Shown piece by piece: positions 11,449-22,863 of a stretch of 64,000 nt of DNA (the first letter of the stretch is position 1; every line of letters starts with the position of its first letter). This DNA comes from Leptobrachium leishanense. Its lineage: Eukaryota; Chordata; Amphibia; Anura; Megophryidae. The notes beneath the pieces were generated by a model that searched no databases, was not told the origin of the DNA, and saw only the letters and a program-made list of their open reading frames with translations. The stretch spans positions 67,130,637 to 67,194,636 of the forward strand of contig CM019067.1 of NCBI GenBank assembly GCA_009667805.1, in the 5' to 3' direction. The translations under genes and the position numbers were made by a program.

Positions 11449-11722
11449 ACTTCAATTAGGACAGAAAAAACATGCATGATGTGTTTAGTTTTAGGAGTTA
11501 TTACCTGGGTTTGTCAGACTCCCTCTCCTAAGGGAAGTCGCCAACATGTCCCTACGACAAGCTTGAACCACAACTCCTCTTTTCTCTCTTTCCTGTTAGG
11601 CTACCTCTGATCCAGGCCTATCTATATGCCAGCTAGGTCCAGCATACCTCAAACGACTTTACCTTTACCCTAATACTTGCTATCGCTACGGCTTTTTGTC
11701 CCTGACCACAAAATATATTTAT
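11449..11722. other. Unclassified spacer
   Basis: Nothing recognisable; it ends in tatatttattta next to a MITE. Confidence 0.5.
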
Positions 11723-11725
11723 TTA

Positions 11726-12444
11726 CGGCTAAATTACAATCTTCGAGCAAAAACGCTCGCGCAACGCGTGAATTTGCGTGCCAAGCGTTAAACGATTGCG
11801 TGCGCAAATCATCGCTGGAATTACAATCCTCGCACGTTTTTTAATCCGTTGATCAATATCGCGCGTAAACCGGACGCGTCCAAATGCTCGCGCAGTACTG
11901 TTGCGCACAGAAATCAATGTGCGCACTTTTTTTCACACGATTTAGCCAATCAGAATTAAGAACCACATTTATCTCACGTTAAGTTTTTGCACCGGCCAAA
12001 ATCAATCTGAGTATATATGCTGCAGCAATAATACATGCACACACAACTTCTCAATTTCATTTTTTTGGTATGTGTAGAATGTGTAACTATACTTTGTAGC
12101 ATTTTTTATATGGGCTGGTGTATTTGGCCAGGTTGTTCATACTTGCCGTTAACACCAGCTTTTAGGAGCTGCTAAAATTATGCGTGCAACGTCTATGCGT
12201 TAATTCCTGTGCATAGATTGTAATACCATCCGCGTATCAGCGCACATTCGCATTTGCGCTCACAATGTTAAGAATAGGACGCGCAACATGCAGTAAGCTC
12301 GCGCAGCGTTCACGCAGGTAGACGATTACGCGCGTTTGTTGCGCTGACTATGTAATACGGCATTCGGCGCAAAGGGTTTTACCCCTCGCGTTAATGTTTT
12401 TTTGCACCGGTGGAAACGTTTGCGCAAAGATTGTAATTTAGCCC
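11726..12444. mobile_element. MITE family G, long copy 2 (TTA TSD)
   Basis: Termini GGCTAAATTACAATCTT and AAGATTGTAATTTAGCCC, with TTA at 11723-11725 and 12445-12447. At 719 bp it is the fuller form of the 231-bp copy at 11193. Its right third (12290-12444) is the reverse complement of that copy's left half. No transposase frame is present. Confidence 0.85.
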
Positions 12445-12447
12445 TTA

Positions 12448-13212
12448 GTGTTCTTGTGGTTTCAACCTATAGTATATGTACAATGAATCATGATAATATT
12501 TCAGTCAGTAAGTTTTGTTTTCTCTTAGAAGGATCAGTAAATATTGTTAAAGTGTGCCTGTGCTGTCTTTCTTGACATAAAAATCCACCAACTCATATAC
12601 ATATTTATCTAGAATGCACAAAATAGACTTATAAAACATTTCAAATTCTCTATTATTGTTCGTTTCTTTCTGATGAAACAAGGAGAATGAGTTTTCATCA
12701 GCAGATCCGAGGCCGGACTCTCATGCTAATGGTGCTGTCACTATATTATATTAATGTCATCGATATCTGATTGTGGTTTTGTCATACCTAGACAGTATTA
12801 TTACCTCACTCCTTGTTCGGTGTTCGCAATGCCTATGATTCTCTTTGAAGTAAATTACTTTTCTGCTTTTCATTCAGTCTGACAAAATGATATTGCTAAT
12901 GTACTACGAAATGTAATGTACAATGTAGAATTTCAATACAGCGGTCTGGCGTGTCACCAGAGTTCATTGCTGAAACATTGCTATCTCCATTAATCCATGC
13001 TTTGAACAAGCTAAATAGAAATTCAAGTGTCCTTACAGAAAATTAAAGAATTTTTTTTTGCCAAAAAGCCAATTGGGTACATTTGGCTGCTGTTAAGCCT
13101 TAGCCTTGCAAGGTTAAAGGGTATACTAAAATATGTTTTTTTTTAATATTAAATCATATTTAATGTTTCATTGCTCTTAAAATGTGCCAAGTTTTTAATA
13201 AAATGTTAACTT
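12448..13212. other. No gene or repeat recognised
   Basis: AT-rich, apparently single-copy within this window. I see no ORF of interest and no terminal repeats. Confidence 0.5.
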
Positions 13213-13215
13213 TTA

Positions 13216-13640
13216 GGCTAGGGTCAGACGAGCGCAGTGCGAACGCGCGTGCAGGCGCACTTAATCACGGCCGTAGTAGCAGCAAGTGACGGGCAATGAC
13301 GGCCAATATACGAAGTATGGTCGCACAAAAGTCCGGCTGCGCAACGCAAGTGGAAAATGACCGCATTTTGTCGAGAACGTAAAACCTCTAGTACGGTTGT
13401 ACAGAGTGCGCTGCGCCCGCTAGCGGTGTGTGTGCGTGATTTGGAGACGTCAGACGCTGCTAATGTCCGGCCAACATAACGTCCAGATGCACAAAGTGTT
13501 TTATTGATGATCCGTACAAAATCACGGATGCAAATGCGCATCGTATGACCGCTATCGCGTACTCCGTGAAAAAATGCGTCCATTCGTTCGAACGCACTTT
13601 TTCACAGACAACGCGAAAATGCGTTCGTCTGACCCTAGCC
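13216..13640. mobile_element. MITE family H, copy 2
   Basis: Termini GGCTAGGGTCAGACGAGCGC and its complement, flanked by TTA (left) and TAA (right). The body closely follows copy 1 at 5980 (acggccgtagtagcagcaag, gacggccaatatacgaagta) and is strongly CpG-rich. The 119-codon minus-strand ORF is a chance frame in GC-rich repeat. Confidence 0.87.
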
Positions 13641-13688
13641 TAAGACGTGTACCAATGACCAAGTGGAAAATATAGAACTGAAGAGTAA

Positions 13689-14105
13689 GGCTAGGGTCAG
13701 ACGAGCGCATTCTGTGCGGGCTGTGCGTCCGTGCACAATGGACGTATTTTCTGACTGATGACAAGGTAGTGGCCACACGGTCCGTTTTTGTGACTGATGT
13801 AGATGGGAAATAAAATTAATATAAAAAAAAAAATTCCTGTCAAAAATGCTGGACGTCAAAAATGCAGTCCGTCTGACTTCGTTCCATCACTCACACAGAA
13901 AGCTATTTGGACGTTGCGCACGTCCGTTCTAGCAGTTTTACGTTCTTGCCTAATTTGCGTCCGTTTGCCGCGTCCATTATGCGTCCACACTTCTGTGCGG
14001 ACGCACTTCATGTGTGGGTGTCTATTGATCAGAATTGTATGCTACCACAGACGTTAAAATGTGCGGCAACACGGACGTGAACACTGCGCTCGTCTGACCC
14101 GAGCC
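13689..14105. mobile_element. MITE family H, copy 3 (second subfamily)
   Basis: Same termini as copy 2, only 48 bp away, but a different interior (gtgcgtccgtgcacaatgga, gacgtcaaaaatgcagtccg) shared with 47643-48091. Two subfamilies of one MITE therefore lie side by side. Flanks are TAA (left) and TTA (right). Confidence 0.87.
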
Positions 14106-14108
14106 TTA

Positions 14109-15649
14109 GAGTAAAATACAGAACTGAATGTATAAAAATTTCACATAAATACCTAAACGTTTCGAAAGGCTCACACACTATGATACAAAATAAATGGATT
14201 TAGCTACAATTAGATTACCCACAGTTAGGTTTTGTGATGATTTGAAAAGTAAGTTTACATTTAGAGACTCAAGAGACACAATTCTTCAGGAATCTCAAGT
14301 TGGCCATTGTAGTCATCTCACATTCCATTTCATGTCTGTGTAGTTACTATTGCACATCAGAAATAAGCAGTCAATGTTGTTCATGGATCTGTTTTATATG
14401 TGTTCATTTCATGTGATGTCTTACTGATAACTGCAATAAGACAGGGTGCACCAGTGAGATTTCTTGGGAATTGTATGGAAGATATTTGTACTTGCACTGT
14501 TAAATCCTTCACTACCAAGATTGAGTACGCTCGATCTTCAAAGCACCTGCTCTGCCGGTGCACCGATGTGGAGTACAATTGATGTGGTCTAATTCTGTAG
14601 CAATGCAAAGGAATTTCAATTATTGCAAATTAAATTTGTTTGTAAATGTGATCTAGAGTATGCTCCTTTGATTGGTTTGACATATTTTGGCCATGTGTGG
14701 CCAATCAGAGACGAGGTGAAACATGTCCTTTTCACCTCTTCTCTGATTAGTGTGACTTTGAATGGACATGTGTACACAACTGGGCAATCAGAGAAGAGGG
14801 ATTCTCTGACTGGCCAAATTGAGTTCACATGACCATACTACCGCAGCCAATGAAAGGAGTTTAATTGGATAGCATTTCTTGTTATATATCTCAGAGCCAA
14901 TGTGGATTATCATGCAGAGCCTGCTCTGGAAGGACCTCCCTGACATCATCGATTGCTGGATGGAAAGAATAATTTACCAAGGGGGTTTTAATGTTACCTT
15001 TTTAATTGCCTGATATTTTAGGAGGCTTTAGCTATAGATTTAGGCTATGGGGTTAGGGGAGTTAGAACCCTAGTTATGATAGGTTTATAAGGGCAGTGAC
15101 TATTTCATTTCAGGGGCTTTATCATTAGATTTAGGTTATGGGGAATAGGGGGTACTCCTTTTGGATTTTAGTGTTTTAATTGGGGTGGTTCTTATTTTGT
15201 ATTTTTATTTGTGTGGGGTTAGTTGGTTATTATTAACCTCTATGGGCCATGGGTTTTTGGATGAGGAGTAGGTGAGCTGCACTGCGGTATACCTGCTCTG
15301 AATATTAACTCTTGACTCGCCAACTTAAGGTTGTCATGGGGGGACTTGAGGCCTCCTGGTGTATCTATAGTCCGAACAGGGTCGCATAACAGAGTGGCCA
15401 TGTAATGTGTTGCAATGTTACACAACCATGGCCTCAGGACTGGGCAGATCCTGGCTTTCAAGACCAGAACACCTGATTGAGAGGCACTCTCATTGCGCTG
15501 CAGCTTGAACCATGGGCTTTTGGAATGACTTGGGCTACATAGCTTCAATATCGGGCACATTGTGCCCATATCAATGCTAAGAGAATCCTGCCATCTATCT
15601 GCACTCTCTTCCGTGACTCCCTCTCTTCCCCATCTCTCTCCTTCACTAT
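14109..15649. other. Unclassified sequence with a small inverted repeat
   Basis: No gene recognised. 14703-14750 folds as aatcagagacgaggtgaaa against ttttcacctcttctctgatt. 15000-15190 has repetitive gatttaggctatggggttag phrases, probably an old repeat. 15240-15570 contains a chance 109-codon minus-strand ORF without a recognisable domain. Confidence 0.45.
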
Positions 15650-15832
15650 CAGGGTTATTGAGAGAAAGGTGAAACTCTGGAGAAATTTTGGAGAAGTGAA
15701 AATTCTAGGTAAAAATAGCTGATTTGGAAAGTGAGATAAATGGGAGAGTTTTTCTGGTTTGGCTATTTTGACCTAGAATTTTCACTTCTCCAAACGTTCT
15801 CCAGAGTTTCACCTTTCTCTGAATAACTCGGT
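15650..15832. mobile_element. Palindromic MITE family P, copy 4
   Basis: Hairpin of about 85-bp arms beginning CAGGGTTATTGAGAGAAAGG and ending at the complementary acctttctctgaataac. Confidence 0.85.
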
Positions 15833-15967
15833 GTTTCTCTGCTGGGTGCAACTTGCCTTTAGTTTGTCTCATGAGGTGTGAAACCTTGAAATACTTCTCT
15901 GTGGAATCTCTGTTTATCTGTGCCAATCTTTACCTATTGGTGTCTTTCTCTTTATGAGCCTCTATAT

Positions 15968-16018
15968 TTATAAAGCGCTGCGGAATATGCTGGCACTTTA
16001 TAAATAAAGAATAATAAT
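15968..16018 (+). repeat. L2-type 3' tail
   Basis: tataaagcgctgcggaatat followed by gcactttataaataaagaat and taataat. It matches the 3' end of the L2-like element at 33730-33800. Confidence 0.7.
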
Positions 16019-16945
16019 TATATATGTGTTTATCGCTCATCTCAAATCAGCGCTATCTATCTATCTGCAATTTAACGCTTCCAGTAAAATTGCTGCCCCT
16101 CCAGTTTTGTTTAGGTTCCTGCACCCTTGCTTATGAATACCCTCAACGTTTTCTGGCTTTGATAGTACCATGCTGTTTGAAGCAAGATAACTTTCAATGG
16201 TAAAAATACTTCATATTAGTGCATTATTAATATATTCCCATATTTTCACTTCCCGTGTGTTTCTTTCCAATCTATTACAAATATATAAATAGACAGTTAT
16301 TTGTAATCAATTTAAATCCCTCAAGTTTGTGTGTACGACTAGACCACAGAATCTTAGAACAAATTGAAATGTATGCTCAGCACTCGTCAACACAAATGGA
16401 GCTATACTTTATTGCAGCAAAAGGAAGGAGAAGACTGATGAAGAAATGTAATATGAAACAGTCCTCCATAAAAGGTTGATATTTAACTATAAAAACTTCA
16501 TGATGCAGCAATGAACCTATCATCCTCATTCAAGATTTTATATCAGTGATTTTCTCACTGAATACTGACAAGGTGTTAAATTCTCAAGGCACGACTGTCA
16601 AGGAACACAGATTTTGAAGTATATTTACAAAATGAATATAACATTTTTGTTTACAATTCTCGCTCAATAATATACTTGCATATTGTGCAACTGGCCAATT
16701 ACACTATTGTGCTATTGACCAGTTCTACACGTACCCTATTATGCCATTGCACAAATATTTCTGGCGGCATTATAGAAGAAAGTGTCTGGCACACCAGCGT
16801 TCAATGGCTTAGTGGTTGAAAACTGTGCTATATCAACACAACAAGAGTAGAACAAATAAGTTCAGTTAAGATCTGTTAACCAGTGCAAAGGAAACAAATA
16901 ACACACAAATTATTGTACTGTAACACACAAATTAGATGCAACACA
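16019..16945. other. No gene or repeat recognised
   Basis: AT-rich sequence with a short ctatctatctat stretch near 16055. One 74-codon plus-strand ORF (16255-16479) has no domain and no support. Confidence 0.45.
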
Positions 16946-16949
16946 TTAA

Positions 16950-18056
16950 CGCCTTAGAGACCGGGCGGTTTTACGAAAATCCGTCCTTTAGTGACAGCTG
17001 CTGTTTTTACATTTCTGTGCTGTTTGTGTTTAGGTCAAATTTTCCTCTTACTCGTTTATGCAACCCAGACATATTATATACCATTTTTCCCACCATTAAA
17101 TGCACTTCCTAAAAATACCATTATTTCCATCATATAGTATAATTTACTATAAAAAATATGAAATATGATGAAAAAATTGAAAAAACACACTTTTTTAAAA
17201 ATGTAATCCCCAAAATCTACAACCGCCAGAAAAGACCCTGCCTAAATAGTTTCAAAATGTTGTCCCGAGAATAGAAATACCCAATTTTTACATGTTTCTG
17301 CTTTTCAACCCCTTCACTGCTGAGCCATTTTGCCTCTGTGCGCTGAGCTCTTTTTGAGTTTTATATGCTCATCATTTGTATATGCCAGCCTAGGTCCTAT
17401 TTTAGTAAACCCCATTCAATTTTTTTTTTTTAAACCCAATTTCTTTTTACATTTTTTTTATTTTATTATTTTTTATTTTTTATTTTTGCAACAAACCTGG
17501 TCATTATCAGGCCTCTCCAATGATATACAACATGACCCTCTAGCTGACATGGATCAGGAGATAGGCGGATCCTTTGGTTCCGCCTATCTCCACTTGGCAG
17601 CTAGGGGGTTAACTGGCCCACTGACGTCCTCACACATCTAGTGAGGATGTCAGTTGGTGGAGGGTGACCCAGAGGCTTGACTGACATCCAAGATGTCAGC
17701 CACCTCTAGGTTTGAATCGCGATTTGGTGTCAAATCGCGATCCAGCAGCAAAATAGTTAATGCTATACACCTCTGAAAAGGGGAGACTCTCCCCTTTCCA
17801 GAGGTGAAATTAGTTTTTTGCTATCATTAACCATTTGGGAGATAGGGGGGCGCCTGCTGATGATGTCATCACGCAATTGTGATGATGTCATCACGCCGGC
17901 TGGGCCCTCTGAAGAGGCGGGGCAGGTTTCCAGTTTGCCATTCCGCCATGGGAGCCCAGCAAGGAAGGTAAGTATCGAGCGGGAGGGAGGTTAGGGGACC
18001 CTGATGGAGACCCTTGGCCATGACGTGCATGGTACGTTCGCGGTCCCTAAGGAAAG
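16950..18056 (+). mobile_element. piggyBac-type MITE (family pB2), copy 1
   Basis: Begins after TTAA (16946-16949) with CGCCTTAGAGACCGGGCGG and ends GCGGTCCCTAAGG next to a decayed TTAA (ggtaat). A second copy is 56265-57387 and a partial minus-strand copy is 52206-52842. An internal CCCCTTCACTGCTGAGCC (17310-17327) looks like a second TTAA-family terminus, so the family may be composite. Hairpins include TGACATCCAAGATGTCAGCC at 17681-17700. Confidence 0.82.
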
Positions 18057-18061
18057 GTAAT

Positions 18062-18596
18062 AAAGCAAAATCTGACCAGTTGGGTGCTCAAACTTAAAAT
18101 TGTACCTATAATCTGGCCAAACATAATACTAACGCCTGAGACACCAATATAGTAAAATACAAAAAACTCTTTATTGATAATAAACACAATGCAAACGTAA
18201 GTGGTAACATATCAAACCATAATGAAAAGCATAACATAAACATATATGTATAAACGCATGAAAAATATAAATACAAAAAACCCACCAGATTTCAAACAAC
18301 ACACATACTTGAAAAGGAGAGAAATCTCAATGAATCATTCCTGTAAGATACTTTATAAATAAATACAAATTTTCCTCAGCACTTGTAGGAAAATAATAAG
18401 GAGACAATCAGGGAACCCCAATGTTTCCAATGTAAGCCTTTGTCAACTAGAACGAAATGTGTGTTTGATATGTTTATAATTACTTTTGGATTGTATTTAT
18501 TCTCAGTAAAGAGCTTTTTGTATACTGTATATTCCTATATTGGTGTGCCACTCTTTCTCATATCAATCAATACAGAGGCTGACACAAAGCTAACAA
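18062..18596 (+). mobile_element. Decayed foldback (hammerhead-family) element V
   Basis: The left arm (18142-18235, read on the minus strand: gtttgatatgtt, gtgtttattatcaataaaga, tatattggtgt) matches the right arm (18467-18550: gtttgatatgtt, gtatttattctcagtaaaga, tatattggtgt). Beyond the left arm lies an unpaired stretch of about 80 nt (18062-18141), as in the better preserved elements. Just before the right arm, gaacGAAATGTGT looks like a CpG-decayed GAAACGCGT. GCAAAATCT at both ends (18066-18074, 18597-18605) is a weak candidate TSD. A LINE tail (18305-18365) sits in the loop. Confidence 0.5.
18305..18365 (+). repeat. LINE (Rex1/CR1-like) 3' tail fragment
   Basis: catacttgaaaaggagagaa, tctcaatgaatcattcctgt and ctttataaataaatac reproduce the terminal 60 bp of the LINE at 11140-11210, without a MITE in the tail. 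Confidence 0.75.
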
Positions 18597-18640
18597 TGCA
18601 AAATCTCAATGGCAGAATGCAAAATCTCAATGGCAGAATG
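18597..18640. repeat. 21-bp unit in two copies
   Basis: GCAAAATCTCAATGGCAGAAT is repeated twice in tandem (with the preceding base, AATGCAAAATCTCAATGGCAG). Confidence 0.85.
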
Positions 18641-19013
18641 CTGGAGAAGTCTCTTGTTTTCCTCAAAGCTCTTAAACCTTTCATTATAGTAAACATAATC
18701 TCCATTTTGCATTGTAATACAATAAATATCAATATTTAGCATATAAAACCACTTTTTGCATACCTTTGCAATGCAGGATTAGCGTGACCACTGTGATAAA
18801 ACAAAATTCCCAGTGAGTTCTTACTCCAGTCACCCTGTATTACTGTAAAGAAGCTTCAAAGAGCAAACCCAAGCTTCACTGTTGCAAAAAGGTCATCAGA
18901 ATTTACTGCTGCATTACAACAGCCAAGAAGAAGGCAGAACTGAGTGCGATTAGTTTCTCCATGTATGTAAAAAAAGCAAACCCCGTTTGAATCTGTAAAA
19001 GATAAGGGACACC
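18641..19013. other. No gene or repeat recognised
   Basis: AT-rich single-copy sequence within this window. Confidence 0.45.
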
Positions 19014-19021
19014 ATCTAGAG

Positions 19022-19149
19022 CAGGGCTTTCAAACTCTGTCCCCCCGATGTTTCTGAATTGCAACTCCAATGATTCCCTGGCTGTCTATTGAAGGAATTC
19101 TGGGAATTGTAGTCATCAACATCTGGGGGGGATGAGTTTGACAGCCTTG
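19022..19149. mobile_element. hAT-type MITE C (128 bp), TSD ATCTAGAG
   Basis: Nearly complete hairpin: left CAGGGCTTTCAAACTC, right GAGTTTGACAGCCTTG, with attgtagtcatcaaca-type inner arms. An exact 8-bp TSD ATCTAGAG occurs at 19014-19021 and 19150-19157. Confidence 0.92.
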
Positions 19150-19219
19150 ATCTAGAGTATAGAACCTTTCATCCCATCAATATTTCTTTAAAGTGTAAAC
19201 AAATACATGGAGTTATTAA

Positions 19220-19537
19220 CCTCTTAAGGACAGGCGGGTGTCGTCCATCAGGGGTGGGTTAATGCCCGCGAGGCATACAGGTACGCCTCGCCAACAGGTG
19301 CTGCACAAGTCGATGATTTCGACCCACCAGGGCAGCTGTCACGCAGCTCGTGTCATTGGCTGCAGGGGAACAGCCTGAGTTCAGGCTGTCCCTTTGCAGC
19401 CAATGGCACGCAGGCCACTGGTTGCGGGGAGGGGCCGAGGTAATCCATTGAAGACAGCGGGGCGTATCTATACGCCCTGCGTCTTCAAAGCCCTCCCGCC
19501 GCGAAGATGGCATAGAATGTCCCGCAGCGACAAGGGG
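19220..19537. mobile_element. piggyBac-type MITE (family pB3), 318 bp
   Basis: Flanked by TTAA (19216-19219, 19538-19541). Termini are CCTCTTAAGGACAGGCGGG and CCCGCAGCGACAAGGGG. The interior has inverted segments such as ggcgaggcg/cgcctcgcc and gccaatgg..ccattggc around a GC-rich core. Confidence 0.85.
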
Positions 19538-19541
19538 TTAA

Positions 19542-20636
19542 AATTTAGTAAATTTACAATGTTTTAACAATTTTAGAAAAACAATCTCTATGCTAAATTT
19601 ATATTTTAAGGCACCGTGTGTATGTGAAGGCAGCAGTTCTATGTTGTGTAAATTGTTGGGGTGCTGCCGTAGCGAAATAAAAAGTGTCCACACACTTCCA
19701 AGGACACAATTAGTTAAAAGGAAATACAAAGTGTATTCCTGCCACACCTATATGTATTGAAGAAATGGTTTAGGGTACAGTGTGTATGGCACAGGTGCAC
19801 ATTGTAAATAAAAGTATATAATAAAAAACTGTGAATTAATATTTCAAGTGTATATTTTTTTTATTATTATTATTATTATTATTTTTAGTTATACAGTATA
19901 TATCTAACACTGAGAAAACACTCCAGAATTGAAAATCGGAGGTAAAAATCAGAATACGTATATTTTTGGTGATGATGTTTTTCCTCTTCTCCTTGATGTA
20001 ACTCCTGGAATTGTCTTTCTCAACGGTAAGACGAGATGCTATACAAATTCCAGGAAGAGAGAGGAGCAAACCTGATACAGTCAGGTACTGGAGTAAAAAT
20101 AAAATAAAAAGGGCAGCAGGACGAGGTGCTACTGAAATATTTCAAAATGTACTCATTATCATTTAACATCTGAATTAAGTTTACCATATGGTTTATTTTA
20201 TATATTTGGTAAGTAACCATAAAAAAGGATCACTCAAAATAAATTTATATTTTACCTTATATGTAATTGTTAACTATGCAGTCCGTGTTTCAAATGAATA
20301 TTAAGATAATATTTTTTTAACAAAAAAAATGTTTGATAGTGAAGGGGTTAAATATGAGTCAACATAACCCAGAGGGAAAGCAGCCTAAATTTTTAGCATT
20401 ATTATGTTCGCAATAAACTGTAGCGGATTTAAAATGGTCATTTATCCCCTCTCTTTGAATTGTAGGACCTTACTATAGTTGAGCTGTAATAAATGACATA
20501 CATAAAGGTCTATGATGAACCAGAACACTCTTGTGGTATGTGTGAATCCAGTGGTGTTCAGCTGAAATGTAGATATAACACAACGTTGGCTAATGAAGAT
20601 ATATATATATATATTTACAGTGAATGTTTTATCTCT
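19542..20636. other. No gene recognised; microsatellites
   Basis: AT-rich. (TTA)n at about 19860-19882 and (TA)n at about 20591-20611. A lone terminus-like agtgaaggggttaaat at 20340-20355 resembles a TTAA-element end, but I found no partner. Confidence 0.5.
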
Positions 20637-20760
20637 TAGATTGTAAGCTCTTGAGCAGAGTCCTCTCTTTCTTTCATTCTCTGCATATCAAACTTATTAT
20701 TTTAATTTTATATTTGTGTTGTCCTGACCGTTGTACGGCGCCTCGGAATATGTCAACAGT
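20637..20760 (+). repeat. Degenerate L2/SINE-type 3' tail
   Basis: ttagattgtaagctcttgag, then gttgtacggcgcctcggaat and atgtcaacagtttctaaaaa parallel the L2 tail at 33640-33790 (tagattgtgagttc, acagcgctgcggaatatgct). It is old and diverged. Confidence 0.55.
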
Positions 20761-21366
20761 TTCTAAAAAAAATTAATCGTGATTTATTTCATTCATTTAT
20801 TTGTTTTTATTACATTTAAATCCCCTGATCACAAAAACTAATTTCAAAAAGCAAATGGTGGAACCGCAATGTGTAAACTAAATCAGATTTTGAAGTAATT
20901 TCATTATTGCACAGTACAATTAGAGGAAAACTTTTAACAGATCCATTTGTTACAGTAGAAAGGTACTTAATAGGTAGAAAAATTGTCTTAGCTGCATCAC
21001 TTTACCATCAACCACATTTTGGAACATTTAGCTTTCTCTAAGAGTTTTATGTTGGAATTAATTAATATGTCAGTATAACAAAATGAATCATTTATTAAGC
21101 AGAGAGCATTGTAAAACGTCCTCGGACTAATGAGTTCAGTATTTCAATTGTAAACAGTGAACATATTTTATGGATATGATGTATTATTCATATTTTTCAA
21201 CCGTTATCTTCTACTTGCACTACTAAAGATATAATAAACTAACGCAAAACAACAAAGTCATTGAGTGTAAAAAAATGATGTAGGTATATTAGGAAAGTCA
21301 CATTGTTTAAATTAAAAACAGAAAATATGCTTAATCTTGGCTGAACAGAAAAGTGGATTTCTGATA
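20761..21366. other. No gene or repeat recognised
   Basis: AT-rich single-copy sequence in this window. Confidence 0.45.
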
Positions 21367-21367
21367 A

Positions 21368-21820
21368 CCCCTTCACTACCAAGTGATTTTAAAAAAAAAG
21401 ACCATCGTTAGGAACCAGTGTTTTTTTTTAAAGATCATTTTTAATTATGCAGTAAGAAATATTTGGGCATATTGACAATGTATTTCTTACTGTAATAAAA
21501 TATTTGACCAGTAGATGGTGCCATCTACTGTACAACTGAGTTACAGTCGTTGCAGGGAACACAAGCTGCAACTGTATCGGCTGCTGAATGTCCGATGTCA
21601 GGACATTCAGTAAGCTGATTTCGAACAGGTTTAGCTCTTTGGGCATTATGCCCACACGGGTAAATTTTTGGGGGCACTTTCTGCAGCCCAAAAGCAAAGG
21701 AAATTAATTCGCAGCAATCGAATTTCATTTGCTTTTGGGCTGCAGATCTCAATATCTGGATATTGGGTTTCGGGTGGTGCCTTTGAAGCCCGAGATATCT
21801 CAATCTCGGTAGTGCAGGGG
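21368..21820. mobile_element. piggyBac-type MITE (family pB4), 453 bp
   Basis: Left terminus CCCCTTCACTACCAAG after a degenerate ataa; right terminus CTCGGTAGTGCAGGGG before TTAA (21821-21824). An internal palindrome at about 21680-21745 pairs gcagcccaaaagcaaa with tttgcttttgggctgc. Overlapping small ORFs are palindrome shadows. Confidence 0.75.
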
Positions 21821-21824
21821 TTAA

Positions 21825-22680
21825 TATATTTTATGCCTTGCTCACTTGTGTAGTAAATGAGGAATCGGGCAAAAAGTTGTTCAAGGGGCTGTCAGCCGTG
21901 TAAATTTAATATGCTGTGATTCATTTGAGTAGGTGACAATGAACAATCAATCATCGCATTCATGGACCAAAAACCTGAGCCCATGTGGTTGTCCACCATA
22001 GACCACTTACAAATCCTTCTGCAGTAATACTAGCTGTGGATAGCACAAACCGAAAGGCAGTATTCCACGCTGTGTGGTAATAATTCTGTGAGGCTTGGTG
22101 CTGCGAGTCTTTAAACAGTGATTAGTTTTCCACTTGCTATTTGAAGTCAAGTGGTAACTTTTGTGAATGTCTGACTTTTTTGATCAAATACCGTTTGTGC
22201 TTTGCATAGGATACTTTAAAATGGTGTTAGAACTTGAATAACATGCGACATCTAAAGCACTACTTACTCTTGCTGAAAGAAACAGAAATACTTTATACCA
22301 GTTGTAAAGTGATTTTGTGACAGAAAAATCCCTTCACAACCAGTTAAAAAAAATAGACCCACCAAGATCTGTAGTCCATTACCAGACTCCCAAGATCTTC
22401 GTTCCAATCTATTGTGTTCTCATGGCATAATAGGAAGTCAAATAGTCCCTCGTGTTCTTCACATGCAACTTGCATTGAACAAAATCTCATTTATGAGATC
22501 TTGTGCTACTTCTGCAGTAGTGGTTTCCGGAGTGTATAACACGAGCATTACATATCCCGCCTTGTGGTAGTTGTGCTTGGTATAAAATATCCTGCGTTTG
22601 TACCGGATCAGCAACAGAAGCCGACTCATGCTGGTCAGCTAACAGCAGCGGTAATTCTGCAAGCTAGCACTCAAAGACTA
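21825..22680. other. No gene or repeat recognised
   Basis: No coding signal. It ends at a palindromic MITE. Confidence 0.45.
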
Positions 22681-22681
22681 T

Positions 22682-22863
22682 CAGGGTTATTCAGAGAGAG
22701 GTGAAAAGCAGGAGAATAGCTGGAGAATGGAAAACTCTAGGTCAAAATAGCCAAACCAGAAAAATTCTCCCATTTATTTCACTTTCCAAATCGGCTATTT
22801 TGACCTAGAATTTTCCATTCTCCAGTCATTCTCCTGCTTTTCAACTCTCTCTGAATACCCCTG
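22682..22863. mobile_element. Palindromic MITE family P, copy 5
   Basis: CAGGGTTATTCAGAGAGAGG to ctctctgaatacccctg. This is a 182-bp hairpin with clean arms and a gataaatggg-like loop (here catttatttcac). Confidence 0.88.

Noticed and set aside
13224..13583. 119-codon minus-strand ORF
   Set aside because: Lies wholly inside MITE family H, whose GC-rich interior has few stops.
14130..14165. Possible further hammerhead (minus strand ...TTTCGAAACGTTT...)
   Set aside because: GAAACG is present but no CTGANGA and no stem II partner lies upstream within a plausible distance.
17850..17885. CTGATGA near 17855 as a hammerhead core
   Set aside because: Part of a gatgatgtcatcac palindrome in pB2; no GAAA or ACGCGT follows.
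20335..20356. TTAA-element terminus agtgaaggggttaa
   Set aside because: No partner terminus could be found at a reasonable distance, so it is not called as an element.
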